From: Phenylobacterium sp. J426
GTDB taxonomy: Bacteria > Pseudomonadota > Alphaproteobacteria > Caulobacterales > Caulobacteraceae
Assembly: GCF_024699945.1 (NCBI RefSeq)
Contig: NZ_JAJOMY010000001.1
Span: forward strand, 2,108,001-2,172,000
Length of the DNA: 64,000 nt
Reading direction: 5' to 3'
Part shown: positions 8,682-16,830 of the stretch, piece after piece
How positions within the stretch are numbered: the first letter of the stretch is position 1
Layout of the letters: each line of letters opens with the position of its first letter
The notes under the pieces: generated by a model
Seen by the model: only the letters and a program-made list of their open reading frames with translations
The model's database searches: none
What the model was told of the DNA's origin: nothing
Position numbers and translations under genes: made by a program

Positions 8682-9201
8682 TCCGACGCCCGTCGTGCTC
8701 CTTTCCGAGGCCGAAATCGCCGAAAGGGTGGAGGCGCTCGCCCGCGCCATCGCGCCGCGGATCGACGATGAGACGGTGGCCGTCTGCCTGCTGACCGGCG
8801 GTCTGTGGTTCTGCGCGGACCTGATGCGGGCGCTGGCGCGACAGGGCCGCTTCGTGCGCTTCGATGCGCTGTGGCTCGCCTCGTACAAGGACGAGCGCCA
8901 GTCGAGCGGGCGCTGCGAGGTGCGCGCCGACCTGCAAAGACCGATCGCCGGCCGCAAGGCGCTGGTGGTGGACGACGTCTTCGACACCGGCCTGTCGCTG
9001 TCCGAAGCTGCAAGGCTGGTGCGCGACTCCGGCGCGAGCGAGGTGCTGACCGCGGTGTTCGCGTCCAAGCCCTGGCCCGCCGAACGCGCCATCCAGCCGG
9101 ACTTCGTGGGCTGGAAGGCGCCGGCGCGCTTCCTCGTCGGCTACGGCATGGATGCGGCGGGGAAGATGCGCGGCCTGCCGTACGTCGGGGCGCTGGACTA
9201 G
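8674..9201 (+). CDS. Phosphoribosyltransferase (hypoxanthine-guanine type)
   Basis: The product has 175 residues. The PRPP-binding motif VVDDVFDTGLSLSEAA (acidic pair DD, then DTG) and the upstream CLLTGGLWFCADLM loop are typical of type I phosphoribosyltransferases of the hypoxanthine-guanine group. The segment DALWLASYKDERQSSG corresponds to the flexible active-site loop, where SY is normally found. It would salvage purine bases to nucleotides in the cytosol. The base specificity cannot be fixed from sequence alone. ATG 8674 overlaps the stop of the zinc-ribbon gene. Confidence 0.8.
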   Translation: MADPTPVVLLSEAEIAERVEALARAIAPRIDDETVAVCLLTGGLWFCADLMRALARQGRFVRFDALWLASYKDERQSSGRCEVRADLQRPIAGRKALVVDDVFDTGLSLSEAARLVRDSGASEVLTAVFASKPWPAERAIQPDFVGWKAPARFLVGYGMDAAGKMRGLPYVGALD

Positions 9202-9220
9202 CCCCACGATTGCCATCCGG

Positions 9221-9312
9221 GCCGCAGCGAAGCGGAGAGCCGGGTCCCAGGGGCCGCCGCTCTGCAGAACCGCCTGGGTCCCGGATCGGCCTATCGGCCG
9301 TCCGGGATGACG
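9221..9312. repeat. Palindromic intergenic repeat element (REP-like)
   Basis: CCGGGTCCCAGG and CCTGGGTCCCGG form an imperfect inverted pair. They are followed by a compact hairpin (CCGGATCGGCC / GGCCGTCCGG) ending in GGGATGAC. Elements with GGGTCCCGGAT...GTCCGGGATGAC are familiar as dispersed intergenic repeats in alphaproteobacteria. The element lies between convergent genes (phosphoribosyltransferase and lysA), where it could serve as a transcript end. I see no second copy in this window. Confidence 0.6.
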
Positions 9313-9322
9313 GCTTCCGAAA

Positions 9323-10594
9323 TCACGCCAGCCAGGGCGCGGGAGCCTCGCGCGCCAGCATGTCCTCGTAGCTCGGACGCGGACGGACAACCGCGAACTC
9401 GCCGCCCCTCACCAGGACCTCGGGAACCAGCAGGCGCGAGTTGTACTCGCTGGACATCGCTGCGCCGTAGGCGCCGGCGGTCATAAAGGCCACGAGGTCG
9501 CCGGAGTGCAGCGGCGGCAGGGCCCGGTCGCGGGTGAAGGTGTCCCCCGTCTCGCAGATGGGGCCGACGACATCGTAGGCGGCCAGCTCCCCGTCGCGGA
9601 GGCGAACGGGCCGGATGTCGTGGTAGGCGTCGTACATCGCCGGCCGCAGCAGGTCGTTCATGGCCGCGTCCAGCACGAGGAACCGGCGGCCTTCGGCGCG
9701 CTCGTGGACGTGGATCACCTGGGCTACGAGGACGCCGGCGTTGGCCGCGATCATCCGGCCGGGCTCGAAGGCGAGGCCCACGTCCAGCCCCTTGGTGGAG
9801 CGCGCGATCATGGCGGCGTAGTCCGCAGGCGAGGGCGGCTCCGGCTGGTTGAAATAGGGCACGCCCAGACCGCCGCCCAGGTCGAGGCGCTCCACCCGCA
9901 TCCCCTCGGCCTGCAGCCGCTGGACCAGACCGCGCATCTTGCCGAACGCCTCCTCCATGGGAGCGAGGTCGGTGATCTGGCTGCCGATGTGGCAGGCGAC
10001 GCCGACGGGCCGCACGCCGGCCATGTTCGAGGCCTTGGCGTAGAGCCGCTCGGCCTCGGAGAAGCTGACGCCGAACTTGCTGTCCGACTTGCCCGTCGAG
10101 ATCTTCGCGTGGCCGCCGGCGCCTACGTCCGGGTTCACGCGGATGGCGATCTCGGCGCGCTTGCCGAGCCGCTGGGCCACCCGGTTGACCAGCTCCAGCT
10201 CGGGCTCGGATTCGACGTTGATTTCGGCGACGCCGGCCTCGATGGCGAAGGCGACCTCGCCCTCGGTCTTGCCGACCCCCGAGAAGACGATGCGCTCGGG
10301 CGGCACGCCCGCGGCCAGAGCCCGGCGCACCTCGCCCTCCGACACGACGTCGGCGCCCGCGCCCAGCTTCGCCAGGGTGCGAACGACGGCGAGGTTCGGG
10401 TTTGCCTTGAGCGCGAAGGCGATCAGCGGGTCACGGACGCCTGCCTCGGCCAGCGCCTCGCGCAGGACCGTGAAGTGCCGCGCGAGCGTCGCCGAGGAAT
10501 AGACATAGACGGGCGTGCCGACGGCCTCGGCGATGCGGGCCAGCGGCACGTCCTCGCAGAAGAGCTCGCCGTCGCGGAGCTCGAAATGGTTCAT
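9323..10594 (-). CDS. lysA: Diaminopimelate decarboxylase
   Basis: This 423-residue, full-length PLP enzyme of fold type III catalyses the last step of lysine synthesis (meso-DAP to lysine). Visible are the PLP lysine in FALKANPNL, the HIGSQ motif, the glycine loop LGGGLGVPY, the EPGR phosphate-binding motif and the CETGDTF active-site cysteine segment. ATG 10594 overlaps the TGA of the preceding lipoprotein gene (ATGA). It is third in argH-lptM-lysA, an order common in proteobacteria. Confidence 0.95.
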   Translation of the reverse strand: MNHFELRDGELFCEDVPLARIAEAVGTPVYVYSSATLARHFTVLREALAEAGVRDPLIAFALKANPNLAVVRTLAKLGAGADVVSEGEVRRALAAGVPPERIVFSGVGKTEGEVAFAIEAGVAEINVESEPELELVNRVAQRLGKRAEIAIRVNPDVGAGGHAKISTGKSDSKFGVSFSEAERLYAKASNMAGVRPVGVACHIGSQITDLAPMEEAFGKMRGLVQRLQAEGMRVERLDLGGGLGVPYFNQPEPPSPADYAAMIARSTKGLDVGLAFEPGRMIAANAGVLVAQVIHVHERAEGRRFLVLDAAMNDLLRPAMYDAYHDIRPVRLRDGELAAYDVVGPICETGDTFTRDRALPPLHSGDLVAFMTAGAYGAAMSSEYNSRLLVPEVLVRGGEFAVVRPRPSYEDMLAREAPAPWLA

Positions 10595-10914
10595 CGGCGC
10601 GGCTGGGCGTACGGGTCGGGCAGCGCGCCCTGCGGCGCCGTGCGGGTCGGATTGGGCGAGGTGCCCTCGATCGGAAGCGTCCGCGGCGGGGCCGGATCGG
10701 TGCTGCGGTCGCGCGGATCCACGGTGTCGACCGGCCGGCTGGGGTCCTGCTTGCGCTGGGCGTCGTCGGCGTCCTTGGTCGTGTTGCGCTCCGCGCCGAA
10801 CAGCGGGCCGGGGCGCTCGAGCTGGCCGACCTTGCCGCAGCCGGCCAGGGCGACCGCGGCCAGGATGATCACGGCCGGGCCGAGGACGGCGCCGATGTGG
10901 ACTTTGCGGCTCAT
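10591..10914 (-). CDS. lptM: LptM/YifL-type small outer-membrane lipoprotein
   Basis: This 107-residue protein has a signal peptide ending in the lipobox LAGC, followed by [12 protein letters not shown], the GxxGxLxxP pattern of LptM. In E. coli LptM stabilises the LptD/E lipopolysaccharide translocon. Here the tail after about residue 45 is longer than usual and is a Pro/Asp/Arg/Thr-rich, probably disordered stretch. ATG 10914 overlaps the argH stop (ATGA), which decides the start over the upstream in-frame 10932. The argH-lptM-lysA order supports the assignment. Confidence 0.82.
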   Translation of the reverse strand: MSRKVHIGAVLGPAVIILAAVALAGCGKVGQLERPGPLFGAERNTTKDADDAQRKQDPSRPVDTVDPRDRSTDPAPPRTLPIEGTSPNPTRTAPQGALPDPYAQPRR

Positions 10915-12338
10915 GCCAGGATTTCCTTCCAACGCTTGATCTGGGCCCGGACCTGCTCCGGCGACGTGCCACCGTAGCTCTTGCGGCTGGCGACGGAAGC
11001 CTCGGCGGTGAGCACGTCATAGACGCCCGAGGTGATGTCCGGGTTCAGCTTCCGGAGCTCGTCGAGCGGCAGGCCCGACAGCTCGACGCCGAGCTCTTCG
11101 GCCCGTTTCACGGCGGCGCCGGTCGCGTGGTGTGCATCGCGGAACGGCAGCCCGAGCTCCCGCACCAGCCAGTCGGCGAGGTCGGTGGCGGTCGAGAAAC
11201 CTGACCCGGCGGCCTTGGCCATGTTGGCGATGTTGGGCTCGAGGTCGGAGACCATTCCGGCCATGGCCCGGAGGCTGAGCTCGAGGGCGTCGAAGGCCTC
11301 GAAGGTGGGGACCTTGTCCTCCTGCATGTCCTTCGAATAGGTCAGCGGCAGGCCCTTCATGACCACGGCGAGCTGCTGGAAGCTGGCCAGCAGGCGTCCG
11401 GCCTTGGCGCGGATGAGCTCGGCCGCGTCCGGGTTCTTCTTCTGCGGCATGATCGACGAGCCGGTCGTGAAGGCGTCGGAGAGCTTCACGAAGCCGAACT
11501 GCGGCGTCATCCAGATCACGATCTCCTCGGCCAGCCGCGACAGGTGGATGGCGCAGATCGCTCCGGCGGCCAGCGCCTCCAGGGCGAAGTCGCGGTCCGC
11601 GGTGCTGTCCAGCGAATTGGCGGTCGGGCGGTCGAAGCCCAGGGCCTGCGCCGTCTGGCGCCGGTCGATCGGGAACGGTGATCCCGCCAACGCGGCAGCG
11701 CCCAGGGGGCACTCGTTCATCCGTGCGCGGGCGTCGGCGAAGCGCGAGGCGTCGCGGCCGAACATCTCCACATAGGCCATCAGGTGATGGCCGAAGGTGA
11801 CCGGCTGGGCCGGCTGCAGGTGGGTGAAGCCCGGCATGACGTCGCCGGCGTGGGCCTCGGCCTTGGCGAGCAAGGCGTTCTGGAGCGCCCGAAGTTGTCC
11901 GACGGTGCGGTCGCAGGCGTCGCGGACCCACATGCGGAAGTCCAGCGCCACCTGATCGTTACGGCTGCGGGCGGTGTGCAGGCGTCCGGCGGGCGTGCCG
12001 ATCAGCTCGCGCAGCCGGGCCTCCACGTTCATGTGGATGTCCTCGAACTCGTCGCGGAACGGGAAGACGCCTTCGGCGATCTCGGCCTCTATGGTCGCCA
12101 GCCCCTGCTGGATGGCGGCTTCGTCCTCGCTTGAAATGACGCCCGTGGTGCGCAACATCGCGGCGTGCGCGCGGGAGCCGGCGAGGTCCTGCGCCGCCAG
12201 CCGCTTGTCGAAGCCGATGGAGACGTTGATCGCCTGCATCAGCTCGGCGGGCTTGTCGGAGAACCGCCCGCCCCACATGGCCTGGCCTTGGCCAGCCGGA
12301 GGGTTCCGGGCGGGCGCATTGGAGGAGTCGTCGGTCAT
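10911..12338 (-). CDS. argH: Argininosuccinate lyase
   Basis: This 475-residue fumarase/aspartase-superfamily enzyme splits argininosuccinate into arginine and fumarate. The superfamily signature [14 protein letters not shown] is present, along with [12 protein letters not shown] and [19 protein letters not shown]. The first 20 residues are a low-complexity extension ([17 protein letters not shown]) before the conserved [10 protein letters not shown]. Start ATG 12338 is immediately back-to-back with an ATG on the other strand. It heads the argH-lptM-lysA operon. Confidence 0.95.
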   Translation of the reverse strand: MTDDSSNAPARNPPAGQGQAMWGGRFSDKPAELMQAINVSIGFDKRLAAQDLAGSRAHAAMLRTTGVISSEDEAAIQQGLATIEAEIAEGVFPFRDEFEDIHMNVEARLRELIGTPAGRLHTARSRNDQVALDFRMWVRDACDRTVGQLRALQNALLAKAEAHAGDVMPGFTHLQPAQPVTFGHHLMAYVEMFGRDASRFADARARMNECPLGAAALAGSPFPIDRRQTAQALGFDRPTANSLDSTADRDFALEALAAGAICAIHLSRLAEEIVIWMTPQFGFVKLSDAFTTGSSIMPQKKNPDAAELIRAKAGRLLASFQQLAVVMKGLPLTYSKDMQEDKVPTFEAFDALELSLRAMAGMVSDLEPNIANMAKAAGSGFSTATDLADWLVRELGLPFRDAHHATGAAVKRAEELGVELSGLPLDELRKLNPDITSGVYDVLTAEASVASRKSYGGTSPEQVRAQIKRWKEILA

Positions 12339-12377
12339 ATGAGCGAAGGTCCAGGGGCCACCAGGCCCAGAGGCGTC

Positions 12378-12974
12378 ATGACGTGGGCCCTCTGGGGCGC
12401 AGCCCTGCTGGGCGTCGCCGCGGTTCTCTACATCATCGCTCAGGCTTCCTCCAAGCCGGAGCCGCCGACGGTGAATACCGGCCCCACCGCCGAGGCGCCG
12501 GCGGGCAAGACGCTGATGAGCAAGTGGGACGTGGCGAACGCCGGCCAGCCCGCCACCGACTACGTCTTCTACAATGAGGCCGGACGGCCGACGCGGATCG
12601 CCGATTTCAAGGGCAAGGTCGTGGTGCTGAACGTCTGGGCGACCTGGTGCGCGCCGTGCAAGATCGAGATGCCGACGCTCGCCCGGCTGCAGGCGGCCTA
12701 CAAGGGCAAGCCGGTCGAGGTGGTCGCCGTCAGCATCGATTCCGAGAGCGCCGGGGCCGAGGCGAAGCTGTTCATCGCGCGCAACGACCCGCTGAAATTC
12801 TACCACGACCGCGAGATGAAACTGCCGTTCAAGACGACGCCCCCGATCCCTGGGGCGCCGACGACGATCGTCTACGGCAAGGACGGCCTCGAGATCGGCC
12901 GGGTGGCCGGGGAGGCCGACTGGGCGGGTGACGAGGCGCGCACCCTGATCGACAAGGCGCTGGCCGCGGACTGA
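12378..12974 (+). CDS. tlpA: TlpA-family thiol:disulfide oxidoreductase
   Basis: This 198-residue, membrane-anchored periplasmic thioredoxin-like protein has a TM helix at residues 2-22 and the catalytic WCAPC motif within [17 protein letters not shown] cis-proline region ([11 protein letters not shown]) follows. TlpA proteins reduce target thiols during cytochrome c or cytochrome oxidase assembly. ATG 12378 has AGAGG a few bases upstream and is used here. The in-frame ATG 12339 would add 13 residues ([13 protein letters not shown]) but directly abuts the argH start and leaves no room for a ribosome site unless the mRNA is leaderless. Confidence 0.85.
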   Translation: MTWALWGAALLGVAAVLYIIAQASSKPEPPTVNTGPTAEAPAGKTLMSKWDVANAGQPATDYVFYNEAGRPTRIADFKGKVVVLNVWATWCAPCKIEMPTLARLQAAYKGKPVEVVAVSIDSESAGAEAKLFIARNDPLKFYHDREMKLPFKTTPPIPGAPTTIVYGKDGLEIGRVAGEADWAGDEARTLIDKALAAD

Positions 12975-12993
12975 GCCCGCGGCGGCGCAGCGG

Positions 12994-13407
12994 TCAGGCC
13001 GCTTCGACCTGCTTGACGGTCGCCTCCGGGGTCAACGCGCGCAGAAGGCCCACGAGCGACGAGCGGGCTTCCGGCGGCAACCGTTCATAGGCCGTCAGCA
13101 GCTCTAGCGCGCCGGGCGTTCGCATCCGGGTCAGCAGGTCGAGGTCACGGGCCGTCTCCTTGTCGGGCCCGTCGAAGACGTCCATCAGGTCGGTCACCCG
13201 GCACTTCAGCGCCCGGGCGATGAGCACCAGCCGCGAGAACGAGATGCGATTGGCGCCGTTCTCGTACTTCTGGATCTGCTGGAAGCTCACGCCGCACTGG
13301 TCGGCGAGCGCTTCCTGGGACATGCCGATGGTGCGACGGCGGATCCTGACGGCCGCGCCCAGGGCGATGTCCATGGGATCCGGCGCCTTCACAGACGTCT
13401 CGGACAT
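12994..13407 (-). CDS. XRE-family helix-turn-helix transcriptional regulator
   Basis: This 137-residue protein has an N-terminal HTH_3 domain (about residues 20-75): [28 protein letters not shown] is the canonical pattern. A helical C-terminal part rich in Leu ([22 protein letters not shown]) resembles that of short Caulobacter/rhizobial XRE regulators. ATG 13407 is preceded by a perfect AAGGAGGT, which makes it clearly preferable to the upstream start at 13530. Palindromes directly upstream suggest autoregulation. Confidence 0.85.
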   Translation of the reverse strand: MSETSVKAPDPMDIALGAAVRIRRRTIGMSQEALADQCGVSFQQIQKYENGANRISFSRLVLIARALKCRVTDLMDVFDGPDKETARDLDLLTRMRTPGALELLTAYERLPPEARSSLVGLLRALTPEATVKQVEAA

Positions 13408-13420
13408 TTTACCTCCTTCG

Positions 13421-13451
13421 GCCGATCGGCCCTCGCGGTTCAAGAACCGCG
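13421..13451. promoter_or_regulatory. Two palindromes upstream of the XRE gene (candidate operator)
   Basis: GCCGATCGGC (13421-13430) is a perfect 10-base palindrome. CGCGGTTCAAGAACCGCG (13434-13451) has perfect 8-base arms around AA. They lie 14-44 bases before the XRE start, between it and the divergent gene at 13561, where an autoregulatory operator would be expected. A transcribed hairpin is the alternative. Confidence 0.5.
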
Positions 13452-13560
13452 TTATCGGAACGTTGATGCAGTAAAGGCCTTTGTTGCAAATCTGAAAACC
13501 CCATACCCACTCCGCAAAAATACGGTGCAACCTGCGCCGTGCTTACGTGTTGGGTGAGTC

Positions 13561-14538
13561 ATGCCTGGGGCCGCCAACGACGTCTGGTGGGATGATCTGC
13601 GGCAGGAAGCCGAGCTTCCGCCGCCGGAGCCGCCCTCGCGCCCGAAGGCGCCGCTGATCGTCGGGCTGGTGGCCGCCACGGCGGTCGCAGGCGGCGTGGG
13701 GTGGTGGCTGAGCAGTCCCGGCCAGACCTATTTCGACAATCCGACCCTTCAGACCGCGCCGGCCGCGATGCCGCGCGCGGCCACTCCCACGGCCGATGCG
13801 GAGCAGGTGCGGCGCGCCTACAACGACTTCGGCCAAGTCTACGCCGAGAGCGGGGCCGGTGGCCTTTCGCGGTTCGCCGAGAGTTGCGAGGCCTCGCTGC
13901 GGAGCGATCCGCGGATTCTCGACTTCTGCCTGGCCTTCGGGCTGTTCGCCGACACCGTCCGTGACCCGGTGGCCGAGCCGGCGGGCGACGCCGAGGCAAG
14001 ACGTGTGGCGCTGGTGCAGACGGCCCTACCCGGCGCCGACCCGGAGGTTCGCATCGCCGAGGTGCGGCGGCTGATGCGCGACGCCGCCGGCTTCACTGCC
14101 GCCGAGGCGCAAGTGGAGGCGGCGCCGCCTGCGCCGGAGGGGGCGACGACCCGGCCCGTGGCTGTAGCCGCCGCGCCTGCGGTCCTGACGCCGCCGCGGC
14201 CCCCAGCGACTGCGGCCTCGCCGCCGGCGCGGCTCGCCAAGGCCGCTCCGCCGCGCAAGGCCGCCGCCGCGTCACCTTGCGGGCTGCGCCCGACGCCGGC
14301 CGAACGCCTGATGTGCGCGAACCCGACGTTGCGCGTTCAGGAGCGGCGCATGAAGGAAGCCTATGACCGGGCGCTGAAGGCCGGCGCCGATCCGCTGGTC
14401 GTCGACCGCGCCCAGGCGGAGTGGCGCGATCTCCGCAACGCCGCCGACAGCCGCGGCCAACTGGCCGATCTCTACGCCCGGCGAACTCGCGAACTGAACG
14501 CGGCGGCTGAGACCGCCGCGAACGCGCCACCCATCTGA
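13561..14538 (+). CDS. Membrane-anchored protein with C-terminal DUF1311/LprI-like domain
   Basis: This 325-residue protein has a cytoplasmic N-terminal segment (DVWWDDLRQEAELPPPEPP), a TM helix at about residues 30-51, a periplasmic helical region (about 75-185) and a long Ala/Pro-rich linker (about 185-240). The C-terminal cysteine-containing module (CGLRPTPAERLMCANPTLR, then a helix with RMKEAYDRALK and QAEWRDLRN) is the layout of the LprI-like DUF1311 family; LprI is a mycobacterial lysozyme inhibitor. A function in envelope defence is therefore possible but not shown. It is divergent from the XRE gene across a 153-base interval. Confidence 0.65.
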   Translation: MPGAANDVWWDDLRQEAELPPPEPPSRPKAPLIVGLVAATAVAGGVGWWLSSPGQTYFDNPTLQTAPAAMPRAATPTADAEQVRRAYNDFGQVYAESGAGGLSRFAESCEASLRSDPRILDFCLAFGLFADTVRDPVAEPAGDAEARRVALVQTALPGADPEVRIAEVRRLMRDAAGFTAAEAQVEAAPPAPEGATTRPVAVAAAPAVLTPPRPPATAASPPARLAKAAPPRKAAAASPCGLRPTPAERLMCANPTLRVQERRMKEAYDRALKAGADPLVVDRAQAEWRDLRNAADSRGQLADLYARRTRELNAAAETAANAPPI

Positions 14539-14550
14539 ACCGGCCGGACG

Positions 14551-14567
14551 TTAACCAGACCGGTTAA
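14551..14567. repeat. Inverted repeat TTAACC-N5-GGTTAA
   Basis: A perfect 6-base inverted repeat with a 5-base spacer begins 13 bases after the DUF1311-type gene. The spacing between the two TTAA cores is 9, so it does not fit the CtrA box (TTAA-N7-TTAA). It could be an operator for the small downstream frame or a weak hairpin at the transcript end. Confidence 0.4.
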
Positions 14568-14631
14568 GCTCTTGGTGACCGAAGCACCGCCGACTCACCG
14601 GGTCGGGCCAGCAGCTTCGAGACCCATCATA

Positions 14632-14877
14632 GTGATCCGTTCTCATCCCCCATTCGACCACGGCGCGGCTCTGCGCGTGCCACCGCCGCACGACCAGCGG
14701 AGCTGGGCGATGCTGTGGAGCTGGCTGGGCGACGAGGCCCAGGCCGTGGCCGAGGCCGCCGCCGTCCAGGTGCGGACTCCAGAAGGGCCCGTCGTCGCGC
14801 ACTGCGGCGACTGGATCGTGCTGTCGCACTCGGGCCGCTTTCATGTGGCCCATGCCGTCCGCTCCTGCGACGCCTAA
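14632..14877 (+). CDS. Small hypothetical protein
   Basis: This is an 81-residue frame starting at GTG 14632. Its second half (VQVRTPEGPVVAHCGDWIVLSHSGRFHVAHAV) reads like a compact beta domain, reminiscent of small phage or bacterial modules with a GDWIV core. The first half is less convincing. No strong ribosome site is visible, and the longer in-frame start at 14572 overlaps the inverted repeat. I do not recognise a function. It lies just before the tRNA-Arg gene on the other strand. Confidence 0.4.
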   Translation: MIRSHPPFDHGAALRVPPPHDQRSWAMLWSWLGDEAQAVAEAAAVQVRTPEGPVVAHCGDWIVLSHSGRFHVAHAVRSCDA

Positions 14878-14903
14878 GTCCCGCGCTCAACAGGACAGGC
14901 GCG

Positions 14904-14980
14904 TGGCGACCCGGGAGGGACTCGAACCCCCGACCTTGGCTTTAGGAAAGCCCTGCTCTATCCGGCTGAGCTACCGGGCC
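14904..14980 (-). tRNA. tRNA-Arg(CCU)
   Basis: Read on the minus strand this folds as a complete cloverleaf: acceptor GGCCCGG/CCGGGTC, D arm GCTCAGCCGGATAGAGC, anticodon loop TTCCTAA with anticodon CCU, a 5-base variable loop, T loop TTCGAGT, discriminator G and encoded CCA. It decodes AGG. The 27:43 pair appears to be G-A, a minor irregularity. The assignment is by eye. Confidence 0.92.
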
Positions 14981-15030
14981 ACGCGGGCGGGGTCTTACGG
15001 CATGACGCCCGCGGACGCCAGCCGCCGGCG

Positions 15031-15180
15031 CTAGCCGCCCTGGCCGGCGAGCACCAGCAGGCCGACGACTCCGATGACGGCCAGGATGACCACCACGATG
15101 AGGCTGAACTTCTCGGGCCCTCGTCGCTGGCTGCGCGGGTCGGCCGTTTCGTCCTCGCGTCGTCCTTCGACCTTGGCCAT
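15031..15180 (-). CDS. Small single-pass membrane protein (49 aa)
   Basis: The frame encodes a basic and acidic N-terminal half (MAKVEGRREDETADPR, then RRGPEKF) followed by one TM helix (SLIVVVILAVIGVVGLLVLAG) and a short GQGG tail. A good AGGAGG lies 7 bases before the ATG at 15180. Small proteins of this make-up are common in Caulobacterales, but no role is known to me. It lies between the tRNA and the methyltransferase-like gene, on the same strand as both. Confidence 0.65.
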   Translation of the reverse strand: MAKVEGRREDETADPRSQRRGPEKFSLIVVVILAVIGVVGLLVLAGQGG

Positions 15181-15240
15181 CGCATTCCTCCTGGCGCCCT
15201 TGGTCACAACCCCTGGCGGCGCGGCGGCGTTCCGGCGCGA

Positions 15241-15999
15241 TCAACGTTCGAGGTGGCCTCTCTGGCGAGGCGGAATGTCGGCCTCGGCGCCCGCAACGTC
15301 CCCCGTGTCGATGTCGGCCGGCCGGCGCACCGCCACGGCCCGGCCGGGCCGTGGGGGTTTGTGGACCCGGAGCTCGATCCGGTGCTCGACCGCGACGTCC
15401 AAGCGGGTCTCTAGCAGCTCGGCCACCTGTTCAGGGCTGAGCTCTCCGCGCGAGACCTTGCCGCGGTAGGGCTCAGCCAGCACGACCTGCGCGTCCACGA
15501 CCTCGAAATCCACGTCGTTCGCCTCGGCGAGGGGCGTCAGGTCCCAGCGCCGTGGGGCCATGGCGTCGAACCGCTTCATGACGTCGGGCGTGATCGGCCG
15601 GACCACCTCGGGATCGTCGAGGAACTGCTGGTGCCGGGGATGTGTCGCCTTGGTGGCGACCGTCGCCCCGTCGCGGCAGACCCGGTAAAGCTCGCGCATG
15701 ATGGCCTGCAGGCGCTCGGGCGTCGGGCCGAGATACTCCAACGTCTTGAGCAGGCGCACCTGGTCGGCGAAGTCGGCGGGCCAGGGCCATGGCGTCCTGT
15801 TGAGGTCCCAGAGGACGTCCGGCCCCACCTCTGGGCGCCTGTCGACATTCACGGCGTCGGGTCGCGGCGCGAAGCCCGAGCCGAGGTTGAGCCACCGCGG
15901 CGGGCCGCGGTGAACGGCGCGGAAGATGTCGCTGCCGGCCGAGGCGCAGCAACCCGGCCCTACATACGAAAACGCCCGGCGTGAGCCGGGCGTCTCCAC
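15241..15999 (-). CDS. Methyltransferase-like protein with uncertain start
   Basis: The core WLNLGSGFAPRPDAVNVDRRPEVGPDV followed by DLNRTPWPWP and LLKTLEYLGPTPERLQAIMRELYRV is the pattern of a family of small SAM-methyltransferase-like proteins seen near surface-polysaccharide genes. Here no such genes adjoin. The only in-frame start before the motif is GTG 15999, which sits immediately before the carD terminator hairpin, so residues 1-32 look non-native. The true start may be a rare codon near 15900, or a frame error upstream may hide it. The C-terminal 60 residues are Arg/Pro-rich (HKPPRPGRAVAVRRPAD). Confidence 0.55.
   Translation of the reverse strand: METPGSRRAFSYVGPGCCASAGSDIFRAVHRGPPRWLNLGSGFAPRPDAVNVDRRPEVGPDVLWDLNRTPWPWPADFADQVRLLKTLEYLGPTPERLQAIMRELYRVCRDGATVATKATHPRHQQFLDDPEVVRPITPDVMKRFDAMAPRRWDLTPLAEANDVDFEVVDAQVVLAEPYRGKVSRGELSPEQVAELLETRLDVAVEHRIELRVHKPPRPGRAVAVRRPADIDTGDVAGAEADIPPRQRGHLER
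15972..15993 (-). terminator. Rho-independent terminator of carD
   Basis: A 9-base perfect inverted repeat (ACGCCCGGC / GCCGGGCGT) with a TCAC loop is followed by TTTT on the minus strand, 23 bases after the carD stop. Confidence 0.8.
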
Positions 16000-16015
16000 A
16001 TCGGGTCGCGGGGGA

Positions 16016-16531
16016 TCAGGCCGCGGCGGCCGGAGCCTTCACCAGCGACTTGTTGAGCATGGCGATGGCCGCCTCGCGGTCGATGCGCTCGATCGCGGCG
16101 ACCTCGCGGGCCATGCGGTCCAGCGCGGATTCATAGAGCTGGCGTTCCGAGTACGACTGCTCGGGCTGGTTCTCGGCGCGGTGCAGGTCGCGCACCACCT
16201 CGGCGATCGAGATCAGGTCGCCGGAGTTGATCTTGGCTTCATACTCCTGAGCGCGGCGCGACCACATGGTGCGCTTCACCCGCGCGCGGCCCTTCAGGGT
16301 CGTCAGCGCCTTGGACACCAGTCCGGTGTCGGCCAGCGACCGCAGGCCGGCGGTCTTCGCCTTCGCCGTCGGCACGCGCAGGGTCATCTTCTCGTGGTCG
16401 AAGGTGATGACGTAGACCTCAAGCTTCAGACCGGCGACTTCCTGGGTTTCGATCCCCTGCACCTGGCCCACGCCGTGCGCGGGATAGACGACGTGATCGC
16501 CAACCGAGAAATCGTGACCGTTCTTGCTCAT
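16016..16531 (-). CDS. carD: CarD/CdnL-type RNA polymerase-binding transcription regulator
   Basis: This 171-residue protein has the N-terminal RNA-polymerase-interacting domain opening with FSVGDHVVYPAHGVGQVQGIE and a helical C-terminal DNA-contacting domain (SGDLISIAEVVRDL...YSERQLYESALDRMAREVAAI). CdnL stabilises open complexes at rRNA and growth-related promoters in Caulobacter. ATG 16531 (MSKNGHDF) gives the usual N-terminus; the longer frame to 16645 adds atypical residues. It is transcribed singly and ends at the 15972-15993 hairpin. Confidence 0.92.
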   Translation of the reverse strand: MSKNGHDFSVGDHVVYPAHGVGQVQGIETQEVAGLKLEVYVITFDHEKMTLRVPTAKAKTAGLRSLADTGLVSKALTTLKGRARVKRTMWSRRAQEYEAKINSGDLISIAEVVRDLHRAENQPEQSYSERQLYESALDRMAREVAAIERIDREAAIAMLNKSLVKAPAAAA

Positions 16532-16830
16532 CGAGAAAATCCTCTCAAAACCATCTGTCCGGGCGCGAGCCGGAACGCCGACGCGAGCAACCGCCAAGGG
16601 ACAAAGCCACCCGCTCCGCGAGGGAAATCGCGGCGGCGTCGTCACTCTTGAGCGGAAGTAGACCTCTTAAGACACCCTTCGTCCCGCCGGCGCGAACCGC
16701 CGGAGGACTGTTCTGTGTTGAGACGGCCAGGGGGGCAAGCCTCACTGCCACGTCGTCCATGACAGTATCACAAAATTCAGCGGAATGAAAGGCTTGGGCC
16801 GGCGGGCCCCAGGAACCGACGCTGTAGGGC
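16532..16830. other. Intergenic region between fdxA and carD
   Basis: These 299 bases must hold the carD promoter and the fdxA transcript end. A stem-loop CCGGCG-CGAAC-CGCCGG lies at 16687-16703, and the GC-rich GGGCCGGCGGGCCCC near 16797-16811 could fold after fdxA. No clear -35/-10 pair or convincing small gene was found. Confidence 0.4.

Noticed and set aside
14551..14567. CtrA binding site
   Set aside because: The TTAA cores are 9 bases apart instead of 7, so it is recorded only as an inverted repeat.
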